A DNA stretch of 64,000 nucleotides, from positions 1 to 64,000 of the forward strand of contig CAYGAY010000018.1 in NCBI GenBank assembly GCA_964347975.1, given 5' to 3'. A program made the translations under genes and the position numbers. Every line of letters begins with the position of its first letter. Position 1 is the first letter of the stretch. Below are positions 22,601 to 30,762 of the stretch, one piece after another. Source of the stretch: Bin87 sp964347975. GTDB taxonomy: Bacteria > Chloroflexota > Dehalococcoidia > Lucifugimonadales > UBA3495. Below the pieces are notes generated by a model that was not told where the DNA came from, did not search any database, and was given only the letters and a program-made list of their open reading frames with translations.

Positions 22601-23785
22601 TTACAGGAGCCGGTCCTTTAGCGACTCGAATTCCTCGCGGGTTATGTAGCCTTGGTTCAGCAAACGGGCCAGACGCTCCAGCTCGCCCACCACGCCGCCG
22701 GCGCCGTCCGCACCCGGATCCTGGGCAACGGAACGATCTACCCGCTTCACGTCGGTCACGCCGCAGAGGCCCATGGCCACGCTGAGCTCGGCGCGCAGGA
22801 TCTCCAGGCAGTGGCGGACGCCCGCTTCGCCGTTGACCGACAGCCCCCAGAAGATGGGCCGGCCCACGAAGACCGCCCGGGCGCCCAGGGCCAGCGCCTT
22901 CAGCACGTCGGCGCCCTTGCGGACGCCGCCGTCGAGATAGACCTCCAGCCGGTCGCCCACGGCGTCTGCGATCTTGGGCAGCATCTCGATGGTGCCTTCG
23001 GTACCCTGCAAGGCGTGGCCGCCGTGGTTCGAGACTACCAGGGCCTCGCAGCCGTACTTGGCGCAAAGGCGGGCGTCCTCGGCCGTTTGCACGCCCTTGA
23101 TGACCAGCGGCATCGAGGTGATGGAGCGCAGCCACTCCAGGTCGGACCAGTTGAGGCCCGACTCGAAGCTCTCGGCGAAGTTCTCCCGCGTGGGCAGGTT
23201 GGGCAGCTCGATTCCCTGGAAGTTCTTCAGGGTCCGTTCCTGATCCAGGATGTAGGCGTAACGGTACTCCCGCTCCCGGGAGTTGGCGCCCAGGTTGTCC
23301 ACCGTGAGCATCATGGCCTTGTAGCCGGCCTGTTCCGCCCGATGCACCAGGATCTCGGTCAGTTCCCGGTTCTCGAAGAAGTAGAGCTGAAACCAAAGGG
23401 AGTTGGTGGCAACCTCGGCAACCTCCTCAATGCTGTAGCTGGAGGCGGTGCTGAGGCCCAGGATGGTCCCCGCGCTGCCGGCGGCCCGGGTGGAAGCCAG
23501 CTCGCCCAGGGGGTGGGCGCGCTGGTGGGTGCCGGTGGGGGCCAGCATCACCGGCATACTTATCTCTTCGCCCAGGACCGTGGTGGTCAGGTCCCGTTCG
23601 GTAACGTCCACCAGGATCCGGGGACGCAGCTTGACTTCGCCCATGGCCTGGACGTTGGTGGTGTTGGTTATCCAGTCGGGCGCGCCCAGGTCGCCGAACA
23701 GCCGGTCGAACAGGGCTTGGGGCATGGTCTGCCTGGCCCGGGCTTCGTAGTCTCCAATGGTCAGCAGGGTCGGCTGGGTAGTCAT
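22601..23785 (-). CDS. FMN-dependent alpha-hydroxy-acid oxidase-like protein with C-terminal SHOCT domain
   Basis: This 394-residue TIM-barrel flavoprotein is related to lactate/glycolate oxidases. Visible: PVMLAPTGTHQRAHPLGE (FMN binding), WFQLYFFENRELTEIL, MMLTVDNLGANSREREYRY, PLVIKGVQTAEDA with the FMN-contacting Lys, SNHGGHALQG with the catalytic His, and EVYLDGGVRKGADVLKALALGA. The substrate-binding Arg that normally follows SNHGGR is replaced by His, so the substrate may not be a simple 2-hydroxy acid. The last 30 residues (ELERLARLLNQGYITREEFESLK) form a SHOCT-type helical tail, an unusual addition that may drive oligomerisation. It is followed by an LLM flavin oxidoreductase gene on the same strand. 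Confidence 0.88.
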   Translation of the reverse strand: MTTQPTLLTIGDYEARARQTMPQALFDRLFGDLGAPDWITNTTNVQAMGEVKLRPRILVDVTERDLTTTVLGEEISMPVMLAPTGTHQRAHPLGELASTRAAGSAGTILGLSTASSYSIEEVAEVATNSLWFQLYFFENRELTEILVHRAEQAGYKAMMLTVDNLGANSREREYRYAYILDQERTLKNFQGIELPNLPTRENFAESFESGLNWSDLEWLRSITSMPLVIKGVQTAEDARLCAKYGCEALVVSNHGGHALQGTEGTIEMLPKIADAVGDRLEVYLDGGVRKGADVLKALALGARAVFVGRPIFWGLSVNGEAGVRHCLEILRAELSVAMGLCGVTDVKRVDRSVAQDPGADGAGGVVGELERLARLLNQGYITREEFESLKDRLL

Positions 23786-23814
23786 GCGTCCTCCGTAGTG
23801 GCGAGGGCCCGGAT

Positions 23815-23878
23815 CTGGGTTCCCGCTTTCGCGGGAACGACGGGAAACGTCAGCAGGGCCTAAACGTCAGCAGGGCCT
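23815..23878. repeat. palindromic repeat plus 17-base tandem duplication
   Basis: TTCCCGCTTTCGCGGGAACG is one member of a family of short palindromes whose typical form is ATTCCGGCTTTCGCCGGAAT, also found near 35950, 51748, 61981, 63000 and 63745-63800. It is followed by two exact copies of AAACGTCAGCAGGGCCT (23845-23861 and 23862-23878). The second copy covers the stop codon of the LLM gene. Confidence 0.75.
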
Positions 23879-24890
23879 ACAGGGCGTGCAACGCCGGTAT
23901 GACCTCTCGGCCCACCAGGTCGATATGCTCCAGCACTTCGGCCTGGGACATCTCCGGGTAGAACAACCGCAGCGCCACGTCGGTGAACCCCATTTCGTGG
24001 TAGGCGGCGATCTGCTCGACGCATTCCTCGGGGCTGCCCACCAGGAAGGTGTCGTCCATCAGCGTTTCCAGGTCGCCGGTCACCTTTCGGGTCAGCTCGT
24101 CATCGACGCCGTGGAGACCGTGATAGGCATAGACTTCGTACTTCCTGGCGAAGTTGGCCCTGGCCCGCTCCAGCGCCTCCTCGTGGGTCGGAGCGCAGAA
24201 GAACTCGCGCACGATAACCATGTCCTCGGGAACATGGTGGCCGTTTTCCTCCAGGGTCTGATGGTACAGCGATATCTGGCTCCGGATGGTGGCGTTGGAC
24301 TGGGCGGGTCCGACGTAGAGGATGTCGCCGCCTCGACCGACCCGGCGCACCGCCGGATCGCTCATCGCCGCCTGCCAGATTTTCGGGTGCGGCTTCTGGT
24401 AGGGCCGGGCAGTGGGCCGCGCCCCGGTTACGTGGTAATAGCGGCCGTGGTGGGTCACCTCATCGTCGCTCCACAGCCGGCGCATCAGGCCGAGGGCTTC
24501 GGTACAGCGGGCGCCGCGCTGGGACATCTTCGTTCCGAAGGCTTCACACTCCTCCGGGCGGTAACCCAGCCCGATACCGAGGATGAAGCGCCCTTCCGCG
24601 ATGTGGTCCAGGGTCGCCACCTGCTCGGCGACCTCCACCGGATTCAGCAACGGCAGCAACAGGACCGAGGTTGCGAGCTTCATGTTTCCCGGCTCGGCGG
24701 CCAGCCGCGCCAGTGCCGGCCAGGGCTGGAAGTGCTGGAAGGGGTCGATCAGGAAGTGGTGGGCCCAGCAATAGATGTCGAACCCGGCGTCGCGGGAAGC
24801 CCGGAACTGCTCCAGGTGGTTTTGCCACTGTTGCTGATGGTCGATGCTGTCCCGCTGCACCACCTGCCCGACCTGATAACCAACGCGCAT
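23877..24890 (-). CDS. LLM-class flavin-dependent oxidoreductase (luciferase-like)
   Basis: The 337-residue TIM-barrel protein uses F420 or reduced FMN. Seen: DAGFDIYCWAHHFLIDPFQHFQPWPALA, TSVLLLPLLNPVEVAEQVATLDHIAEGRFILGIGLGYRPEEC (family signature), and GSPEECVEQIAAYHEMGFTDVALRLF near the C-terminus. GAGxGLGY-type sequence is common in monooxygenases and F420-dependent reductases, so the cofactor cannot be decided. GGATGAG precedes the ATG. The stop codon lies in a 17-base tandem duplication. Several relatives occur in this window (38166 and 45906). Confidence 0.92.
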   Translation of the reverse strand: MRVGYQVGQVVQRDSIDHQQQWQNHLEQFRASRDAGFDIYCWAHHFLIDPFQHFQPWPALARLAAEPGNMKLATSVLLLPLLNPVEVAEQVATLDHIAEGRFILGIGLGYRPEECEAFGTKMSQRGARCTEALGLMRRLWSDDEVTHHGRYYHVTGARPTARPYQKPHPKIWQAAMSDPAVRRVGRGGDILYVGPAQSNATIRSQISLYHQTLEENGHHVPEDMVIVREFFCAPTHEEALERARANFARKYEVYAYHGLHGVDDELTRKVTGDLETLMDDTFLVGSPEECVEQIAAYHEMGFTDVALRLFYPEMSQAEVLEHIDLVGREVIPALHAL

Positions 24891-24940
24891 ATTCTCATCC
24901 TGACCCGCCCCAGCGCGGGCGGCCTGTCCCTACGGAAAGG

Positions 24941-25085
24941 GGTCTTTTGAGTTGTCGCCTTTGCCATTGCGAGCGAAGCGTCGCAATCTCGTTGCCGTAA
25001 CAGTGATGTTAGAAGCCGGCAGTTGAGACCCATCGAGATTGCCGCGTCGCTTTGCTCCTCGCAATGACAATCGAAAAGTCCTATC
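24941..25085. repeat. MITE-like dispersed repeat, copy 5
   Basis: The block runs from CTTTTGAGTTGTCGCCTTTG and CCATTGCGAGCGAAGCGTCG to GCTCCTCGCAATGACAATCG and AAAAG, with inverted ends. It fills the gap between the LLM gene and the NHL gene and just touches the stop of the latter. Confidence 0.75.
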
Positions 25086-25974
25086 CTCCGACGTGGCGGT
25101 ACTTGATCAGCCGCTCACCTTCGAGGTTCTGGTTCACGTAGATGTCGCCGTGGGAGTCGACCCAGACGGCGTGGGCGCCGCGTCCCCACCCGGCGTCCGA
25201 GGGGCTGCCCCAGCGGGCCAGCACGTTGCCCTCGATGTCCAGAATGGACATGAAACCGTCCAGTTCCGGCACGTACACCGCCAGGTCGTCGTCAATGTAA
25301 ATGTCGCAGGGTCGCGCCAAGTCCGTCCACTGTTCCAGGAAATTACCCTCGGAGTCGAAGATCTGCATCCGGTTGTTTTCCCGGTCGGCGACGAACACCC
25401 GCCCGTCCGTATGCACCCAGACCCCGTGGGGGACGTGGAATTCGCCGGGGGCGGTTTTCCCCGGCGCGCCCCAGGAGTCCACCAGTTCGCCGTCGGGAGT
25501 GAACCGGTGCACCCGGGCGTTGCCGTAGCCGTCGGAGATGTACAGTAGACCGTCCGGGGAAATGGCGACGTCGCTGGGGCTGTTGAACGGCCCAGCCGCC
25601 CTGACCACCGGATCACTGTAGTTCCCCGACCAGCCGGTGTCCGAGGGCTGGTTCCACTCGCCCATGATCATCAGCAGGTTGCCCCTGGGGTCGTACTTCA
25701 GGACCACGTGGCTGTTCTTGACCGGCAGGTAGAGGTTCTGGTTATCGTCGATGAACATGCCGTGGGCGTCGGTGAGCACGCCCTCACCCCAGGAGGCGAG
25801 ATAGTTGCCGTCCCGGTCCAGAACGATCAGCGGATGTTCACCGCGGTTGAATAGATACACCCGGTCCTCGGAGTCGGTGACGATGGCCGTCTGTCCCAGC
25901 GCCCATCCCGCGGGCAGCTTTTCCCAATTTTCGACCCGCTCGTAGGTGTATTTGCCATTGCCGACGGTGGTCAT
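25081..25974 (-). CDS. NHL-repeat beta-propeller protein (peptidyl-amidating-lyase-like)
   Basis: The ATG at 25974 has a near-perfect AAGGAGG site; the longer frame to 26127 is not coding-like. The 297-residue protein is built of about six NHL blades, each with the pattern hhhDxxGNhYVxDxxNxRhxxF: for example VYLFNRGEHPLIVLDRDGNY, LYISDGYGNARVHRFTPDGE and VFVADRENNRMQIFDSEGNF. No signal peptide is seen. Relatives include the lyase domain of peptide-amidating enzymes, but such bacterial proteins are functionally undefined. A paralogue lies at 53590-54594 beside the DUF1800/DUF1501 pair. Confidence 0.88.
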   Translation of the reverse strand: MTTVGNGKYTYERVENWEKLPAGWALGQTAIVTDSEDRVYLFNRGEHPLIVLDRDGNYLASWGEGVLTDAHGMFIDDNQNLYLPVKNSHVVLKYDPRGNLLMIMGEWNQPSDTGWSGNYSDPVVRAAGPFNSPSDVAISPDGLLYISDGYGNARVHRFTPDGELVDSWGAPGKTAPGEFHVPHGVWVHTDGRVFVADRENNRMQIFDSEGNFLEQWTDLARPCDIYIDDDLAVYVPELDGFMSILDIEGNVLARWGSPSDAGWGRGAHAVWVDSHGDIYVNQNLEGERLIKYRHVGG

Positions 25975-26029
25975 ATCGTCGCCTCCTTGCTCGCGCCCGG
26001 CGCCCCCGGGGAGTGGGTTGTTGGTTGCT

Positions 26030-26197
26030 TTAGGGCGGGTTGACAAATTCACAATATGCCACCACACAGGTGCGGCTATGAACCAAATGGTTAGGGTCGG
26101 CGCTGATGTACACCGACCGAATTTCATGCTTGAGCATATACGCTTCGTCCGGGCAGATCATATCGTCTTGGTTGTCGCCGTCGCATTCATGGCGCAA
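26030..26197 (-). CDS. possible short Cys-rich protein (uncertain)
   Basis: One minus-strand frame in the gap before the NHL gene reads from TTG at 26197: RHECDGDNQDDMICPDEAYM and continues with KHEIRSVYISADPNHLVHSR, TCVVAYCEFVNPP and a stop, 55 residues in all. Its Cys/His content and balanced composition look protein-like, but there is no clear ribosome site and no family match. The rest of the 348-base gap (25975-26322) holds nothing else that I can support. Confidence 0.3.
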   Translation of the reverse strand: MRHECDGDNQDDMICPDEAYMLKHEIRSVYISADPNHLVHSRTCVVAYCEFVNPP

Positions 26198-26322
26198 AAC
26201 TTTTCTACGCTGACATGGGCATAATCCCTAACGTCATCGGTAGTCCCCCGGCCCCATCCCAAACGATTAGCGGGTACATTCGGTGTTACGTGTCTCCACC
26301 GCTCTGGGTAAGACGTCCCTGG

Positions 26323-26970
26323 TCAGGCGGCCCGGGACGGTTGGAAGATAAAGCTGGGCAGGGGTTGTTGGCTGGTGGCACTTGCGGATTTGGCTATCTT
26401 GTAGATCCTGTAGATCACGGGCGAGAACGGTCTCGCAGGATCGCCTATTCGGTCCACGAGCGCGACTATGGCGAAGGCCACGATTATCAGTGCGGTGACC
26501 GTTGAAGTGCCCGCGACCAGGGCGATGAGTCCAGTGGAGTGAACAGTGTTGGTTATGGGCGGCAGGTCGGTGAACTGCGCTGTCCATTGGAAGGAATAAA
26601 GAGCGGCTCCCCAGATAGCGGCGGCGTACGAGAGGGCCAAGATTGCCGTTATTGCCATGATTCGGCTTCGGTGGAGTTGCGTTGCGGCGTCTGCTTTTTC
26701 CCAATCCAGATTGTGTTTCGTGAATACGGCATTGCGGTATGAACGCAAGCGGTGGGACGCGAAAAGGATGATGATATCGGTGCAGAAGCTGGTGGCGAAG
26801 GCGGTTATCACTATTGTGGCGGCGGCCATGGGCCAGTGTTCGCCGGGGTAACTGACGCTGGCTAAAAGAATACAGTTGAGGATGGTCGCGCTTACCGAAA
26901 GTTTTGCGGCCTGGACCCACCAGGGTTGAAGCAGGTGGGATTGTTCAGTTTTCACGGTCAGAGTTGTCAT
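26323..26970 (-). CDS. integral membrane protein, unknown family
   Basis: The 215-residue protein has about four hydrophobic segments (about 20-42, 48-70, 104-128 and 146-172), with a charged loop (RLRSYRNAVFTKHNLDWEKADAATQLHRSR) between the second and third. Its ATG lies 26 bases inside the end of the upstream membrane gene, so the two are probably coupled. The C-terminal 45 residues are soluble. No known motif is seen. Confidence 0.65.
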   Translation of the reverse strand: MTTLTVKTEQSHLLQPWWVQAAKLSVSATILNCILLASVSYPGEHWPMAAATIVITAFATSFCTDIIILFASHRLRSYRNAVFTKHNLDWEKADAATQLHRSRIMAITAILALSYAAAIWGAALYSFQWTAQFTDLPPITNTVHSTGLIALVAGTSTVTALIIVAFAIVALVDRIGDPARPFSPVIYRIYKIAKSASATSQQPLPSFIFQPSRAA

Positions 26971-27277
26971 CGTCGGGCCTCCGGTTGGAAAAGGTCAGGA
27001 GTGCCAAACGGACGGGGTCCGTGGCGGCGAACAGCCAAGAGACTATCACTGTGACTACGTAAAGGACGGTCGATCCGTTTTTCACGAACTGTCTGACGGT
27101 GTCATTGGCGCCGCCGGCTTGGGCCCCCAGGTTGGCGACGTGTCCGATGCCGACGGCCAAGGCGCCCAGCACGACGATTGCAGCGGTGGTGAAAACGACG
27201 CGATAGACGAGGTTGAATACTCTTTGGCCGAACTCGATAGTCGCGGTGGTGGGTTTGAAAACGTCGAGGATGCGCAT
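26945..27277 (-). CDS. small integral membrane protein, unknown family
   Basis: The 110-residue protein has two hydrophobic segments (about 25-50 and 70-88) and an acidic tail (NRRPDDDNSDREN). It overlaps the following membrane gene. A similar two-gene pair of overlapping small membrane proteins, not clearly homologous, occurs at 57665-58370. The 228 bases upstream (27278-27505) contain no gene. Confidence 0.6.
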   Translation of the reverse strand: MRILDVFKPTTATIEFGQRVFNLVYRVVFTTAAIVVLGALAVGIGHVANLGAQAGGANDTVRQFVKNGSTVLYVVTVIVSWLFAATDPVRLALLTFSNRRPDDDNSDREN

Positions 27278-27505
27278 TGAACCGGCGGGATGATAGTCAC
27301 GTGGTCGACGTTCGCTAGTGTAAGTTAGCGTAGGTTCCAGCGATCTGCAAGTGTAGAGCCTGGGGTATTCGACACGTAATCCAAGCGGGGGACGCTTCTA
27401 CGTTACTCAGCCCCTTATGGACGCCTGTACAACCGTCTCCTGTTGGTGTTCCCGTCGGCAGAGACTCCTTCTCCGCCAGCTGTCATCTCTGAATGTCAAC
27501 ACGCT

Positions 27506-28063
27506 TCAGTAGGATGTCAGCGTATCGATAACCGCCTGTTCCAACTCCCCGGCGCGGACCGAAACCTGGTCGGGGGTCAGACCGCCCAGGGGATGGGGAA
27601 TGCCCAGCGGGTGGAAGTCGCGGCGGCCAAAAGTGCGGGCCTGGCGGAAGGCCGAGTCCAAGAACGGATTGGTGCACACCACCACCGTGGGGATGCCGAG
27701 GTTCTCCAGGGTCATTGCGTCGTGCACACTGCACGCGGTGCAGGAGCCTCAATCGGCAATCGCCGTGACCACGAAGTCGCACCGCTCGGAGAGCTCGCTT
27801 ATGAGATCATCGGCGGCCGGCCGGGAATAGACGTACTTGTCCACGGCGACGATGTTGCCCAGTTCCAGGTCTCTGGCCAGCCGCTCGCCCACGTTCCGCA
27901 GCAGGAGGTCGGCGTTGGCCTTGCGGTTGCCCAGCAAGCCGCCGACCTTGTCGTGCAACGTGTCCAGCCGGGGCGCGGCCCGCCAGCGGGACGCCGCCTC
28001 CGGGTCGATGGGCAGCGCCAAACCCAGTTCACGCATCCGGTCTTGGTAGTTCGTGACAGTCAT
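27506..28063 (-). CDS. UGSC-family selenoprotein (in-frame UGA read as selenocysteine)
   Basis: The 185-residue protein has an in-frame TGA at 27749-27751 (codon 105). Read as Sec it gives FVVTAIADUGSCTACSVHD, the hallmark UGSC motif of this family; Cys versions have CGSC. Sequence on both sides belongs to one protein: NYQDRMRELGLALPIDPEA before and AMTLENLGIPTVVVCTNPF after. The ATG at 28063 has AGAGGGA upstream. A 5-bp hairpin with an AGTGT loop begins 13 bases after the UGA. The family is redox-like but has no assigned reaction. Standard gene callers would split it into two short frames. The gene just upstream (28126-29157) is its usual-looking partner. Confidence 0.9.
27721..27735 (-). 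promoter_or_regulatory. candidate bacterial SECIS hairpin of the UGSC gene
   Basis: On the coding strand CGTGC and GCACG pair around the pentaloop AGTGT. The loop G is 20 bases after the UGA, and G is the second loop base. This meets the published bacterial SECIS rules (short upper stem, G among the first two loop bases, 16-37 bases from UGA). The selenoprotein at 44905-45399 has a very similar arrangement. Confidence 0.7.
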
Positions 28064-28125
28064 CGTTCCCTCTGCAATAACGTCACCCCGTACTTGATAC
28101 GGGGTCTGCAATCCCGGATCTTCTA

Positions 28126-29157
28126 TCAACCGGGAATCTTTCTAGTGACCCGGCGCGAGCCCCAGCCGGGCAGATAGGCCGAGTGGGGGCCGCCGGCGCC
28201 GCCGGCGACGAAAATGTTGATGCGATCCGGGGCGCGCACCACCGGCACCATCTGGTCGTCGTCATCGGCGTCAATGTGCCGGGGCCAGAAGTGGCCGCGG
28301 CGGGAGTCGCCTTGAGGCGGGCCGCCCTGGCGGAGTTTCCGCACCGGCTTGCGGGCGTGCTCGAAGAGGAACTGGCGGATGTCCCGTTTGTTCCAGCCGT
28401 CGCGGTGGAGGAACTTGGCGTGCTCGGGGCCAATGACCACGCAGGTGTCGCCCATGACGTACATCTGGACGTTGCCCAGGGTGCACATGGTGTCGGCCAG
28501 AACGGTGAGGAAGTTCCGCGAGTGGGAGGCATGGTACATGATGTTGTGGGGCGCCTCCGCCGGGAACACCGACACCGTGCTGTCGGTGGGAGCGAAGCCC
28601 AGCTCGACGTGCATCGGCTCCCAGGGGTTGGCGTCCTCGTCCTCGGCAACGCAGTAGGTGTAGGCGCCGGGGTGGCCGAAGGTGGCCTTGTTGGTCTCGC
28701 CGGGTATGGCGCCGCCCAGGTTGAGCAAGGCCAGCTTGACCGCGCGGCCGATGGTGGCGTTGGCCCGCCAACCGGAGCCGAAGCAGTTGTAGCCGCCGTT
28801 GATGTCCAGTTCCTTGACGATGGGGCCGTTGACGATCAACAGCGGAGTGTGGATGCCGGTGGAGCACATCACGCCCCGCAGGTTGAACCCCTCGTCCATC
28901 ATCGCTTCAAGGGCGGTGATGACCACCGGCATATGCTCCGGCCGGCAACCGGCCATCACCGCGTTAACCGCGATGCGCTCGACGGTGGCCCGTCCGCCCA
29001 GGGGCGGCAGCTCCGCGATGAGTTCGTCGCCCCCACGGCCAGCGCTCTCCACGAACCGGCGGACCAGGGGTTCGGAGGGCGGCACGACGGGCAGGCCATC
29101 GGTCCACCCGGTCTCGAACATCAATTCGATGGCATCGGAAACGTCGGTGGAAAGCAT
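28126..29157 (-). CDS. conserved protein associated with UGSC selenoproteins
   Basis: The 343-residue protein starts MLSTDVSDAIELMFETGWTD and GLPVVPPSEPLVRRF, the N-terminus of a family I associate with UGSC-family genes. Other visible blocks are NAVMAGCRPEHMPVVITALE, NGGYNCFGSGWRANATIGRA and ADTMCTLGNVQMYVMGDTCV, with several conserved-looking Cys residues (C92, C118, C152 region). It ends 62 bases before the UGSC start, on the same strand. A two-protein redox enzyme is plausible but unproven. No signal peptide or membrane segment is seen. Confidence 0.75.
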   Translation of the reverse strand: MLSTDVSDAIELMFETGWTDGLPVVPPSEPLVRRFVESAGRGGDELIAELPPLGGRATVERIAVNAVMAGCRPEHMPVVITALEAMMDEGFNLRGVMCSTGIHTPLLIVNGPIVKELDINGGYNCFGSGWRANATIGRAVKLALLNLGGAIPGETNKATFGHPGAYTYCVAEDEDANPWEPMHVELGFAPTDSTVSVFPAEAPHNIMYHASHSRNFLTVLADTMCTLGNVQMYVMGDTCVVIGPEHAKFLHRDGWNKRDIRQFLFEHARKPVRKLRQGGPPQGDSRRGHFWPRHIDADDDDQMVPVVRAPDRINIFVAGGAGGPHSAYLPGWGSRRVTRKIPG

Positions 29158-29328
29158 TATCGGCCCATAAGGGACGTTGGATAATCCGCAGTTTAGTCCG
29201 GGCGAGTGTATTCCTCGTAGATAGCGCTGTCAACGCGCCGGCCGGTCGTTCGTTCAGTGTGGTATGGTGCATTTCACTTTCGTCTGTAGACACCTCTCGA
29301 AGATGGTGGGGATGCCCTCCCCTTTGCC

Positions 29329-30762
29329 ATGCCGCCATCCTTGATCCTGCGCATTACAGATAGCGTCTCCGGCCGAACTGCGGCCCTGCGGCTGGACTGC
29401 CCCGCTGACCGCGAGGCCCCGTTGGGTCGTTTGCTGGAACGCTACTTGAGAGACGCGCCAAACGACGGCCGCCTGCTTCGAACCGGGGCGGTTACGGCTG
29501 ACGGTCTGCTGGCGGTGCGGAACCTGCAAGACTTGGTGTACCGCTCCGACGACTCGGGCCGGCTGACCGAGATTTTTGCGGGCGTAAAGTTTTCCCAGGA
29601 GGGTCGGCCGGCCAGCCTGGCGCAGCCGGCGTCGGTTCAGTCGGCGGTGGCCGGCGATGCTCTACTGGAATTGATCGATGTGACGGTGGACCGCACTGAC
29701 GCCGGTTACGATCGCAACTGGACCGGCTTTCACCGGCGCCGTTGGAACCATGATGCGCATTTTTATGAAGACTTCGTCCGCAACGCCGTGGCGGCGACCT
29801 ACGGTCCGAAAGAAAGCGAACCAGTGTTGCGGGCGGATACTCCCGGCCGCCAACGAAAGCTAATCCGAGCCTTGGCCTTGCGCATCTGGAACAGCGATTT
29901 CGAGAACTACTCACGTTTTTCTAACGGAGGGTTGCGGTTTAAGACCGGCGATGAAACGGTGCGGAATATTGCCGCGGACGCCGGCGGTATCTGCACCGAG
30001 AAGGTGCCGGCTTTGAAGTTCCTCACCGACCATTACCGACTGGAGTCGGAATACCTGCTGGGCGGCCCCAATGCGCCAGGGCTGTTTCCGACTGACCGGT
30101 TGCGCGAAATGCTTAACACCTTCGATTTCCGTTTCGCACAGCGCCATATGCGTTACTGGCAACACGCCGCCCTGCTGTACCAGGTGGATGGCGAACCCCT
30201 GTTGGTGGACGCCACCAACGGCAACATCCCCTTCCTGTTTCTCCGGGGTGAAGCGGCTCACCGGCTGCTGTGCAACGACGCGGCCGGAAACCGCCCCAGC
30301 GTGTCGGTGCGGATGGTGGCGGAGGTGGAAGACTACTACTATCACCGGGTTGACCAGGACATTCCTCAAAACCTGTTTTTCGCCCTGGAAGGTTGGTTGG
30401 ACGACGCTGACCTGGTGCAAGTTTTCGAGAACGAACTGGGTCTCTACCTGTCAGAGCGGTATTACGTGATGCCACTGCCCTACCGCAGCGCAGGAGAATT
30501 CCGGCGTTCTAAACAACGGTACGAGGAACTTTGCCAAAACGCCGGTTTTCGGGTTGACGTGAGCCCGGACTGGAATCTGAACGGGCCGGTAGGCAAGGAA
30601 CTTGTTGCCGGCAATCCGGTGGCGGCGGCGCGCCTGCTGGCCGCGCGGGACAAACTGATCACCCGCTACGACTGGTGGGATTGTTCGGGCCACCAGTCGG
30701 GCCTGGCCGTGATCGCTCTGCAACCATCCTCTGCGGTTTCACGCGAAGGGCAACCGCCATGA
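29329..30762 (+). CDS. transglutaminase-like protein in the SecA-paralogue locus
   Basis: The 477-residue protein carries a transglutaminase-like Cys/His/Asp triad: GGICTEKVPALKFLTDHYRL with Cys222, then YWQHAALLYQVDGEPLLVDA with His279 and Asp294. This also resembles arylamine N-acetyltransferases. The N-terminal 130 residues hold a ubiquitin-like-looking segment (LILRITDSVSGRTAALRL). There is no signal peptide. Its stop overlaps the ATG of the SecA-like gene (ATGA), so translation is coupled. It could be a protease, crosslinker or acyltransferase acting on the lipoprotein encoded two genes downstream; that is inference. Confidence 0.65.
   Translation: MPPSLILRITDSVSGRTAALRLDCPADREAPLGRLLERYLRDAPNDGRLLRTGAVTADGLLAVRNLQDLVYRSDDSGRLTEIFAGVKFSQEGRPASLAQPASVQSAVAGDALLELIDVTVDRTDAGYDRNWTGFHRRRWNHDAHFYEDFVRNAVAATYGPKESEPVLRADTPGRQRKLIRALALRIWNSDFENYSRFSNGGLRFKTGDETVRNIAADAGGICTEKVPALKFLTDHYRLESEYLLGGPNAPGLFPTDRLREMLNTFDFRFAQRHMRYWQHAALLYQVDGEPLLVDATNGNIPFLFLRGEAAHRLLCNDAAGNRPSVSVRMVAEVEDYYYHRVDQDIPQNLFFALEGWLDDADLVQVFENELGLYLSERYYVMPLPYRSAGEFRRSKQRYEELCQNAGFRVDVSPDWNLNGPVGKELVAGNPVAAARLLAARDKLITRYDWWDCSGHQSGLAVIALQPSSAVSREGQPP

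Noticed and set aside
22652..23863. 403-codon plus-strand frame opposite the FMN oxidase
   Set aside because: His/Gly/Val/Gln-rich antisense translation of a clear flavoprotein gene; no motif or ribosome site.
871..25085. Dispersed GTCATTGCGAG repeats as a CRISPR array
   Set aside because: Copies are kilobases apart, without regular spacing, and no cas genes are present.
26267..26920. 217-codon minus-strand frame overlapping the membrane gene at 26323-26970
   Set aside because: The overlapping frame at 26323 has clear membrane segments and overlaps naturally with its neighbour; this one has a His/Arg-rich, structureless product.
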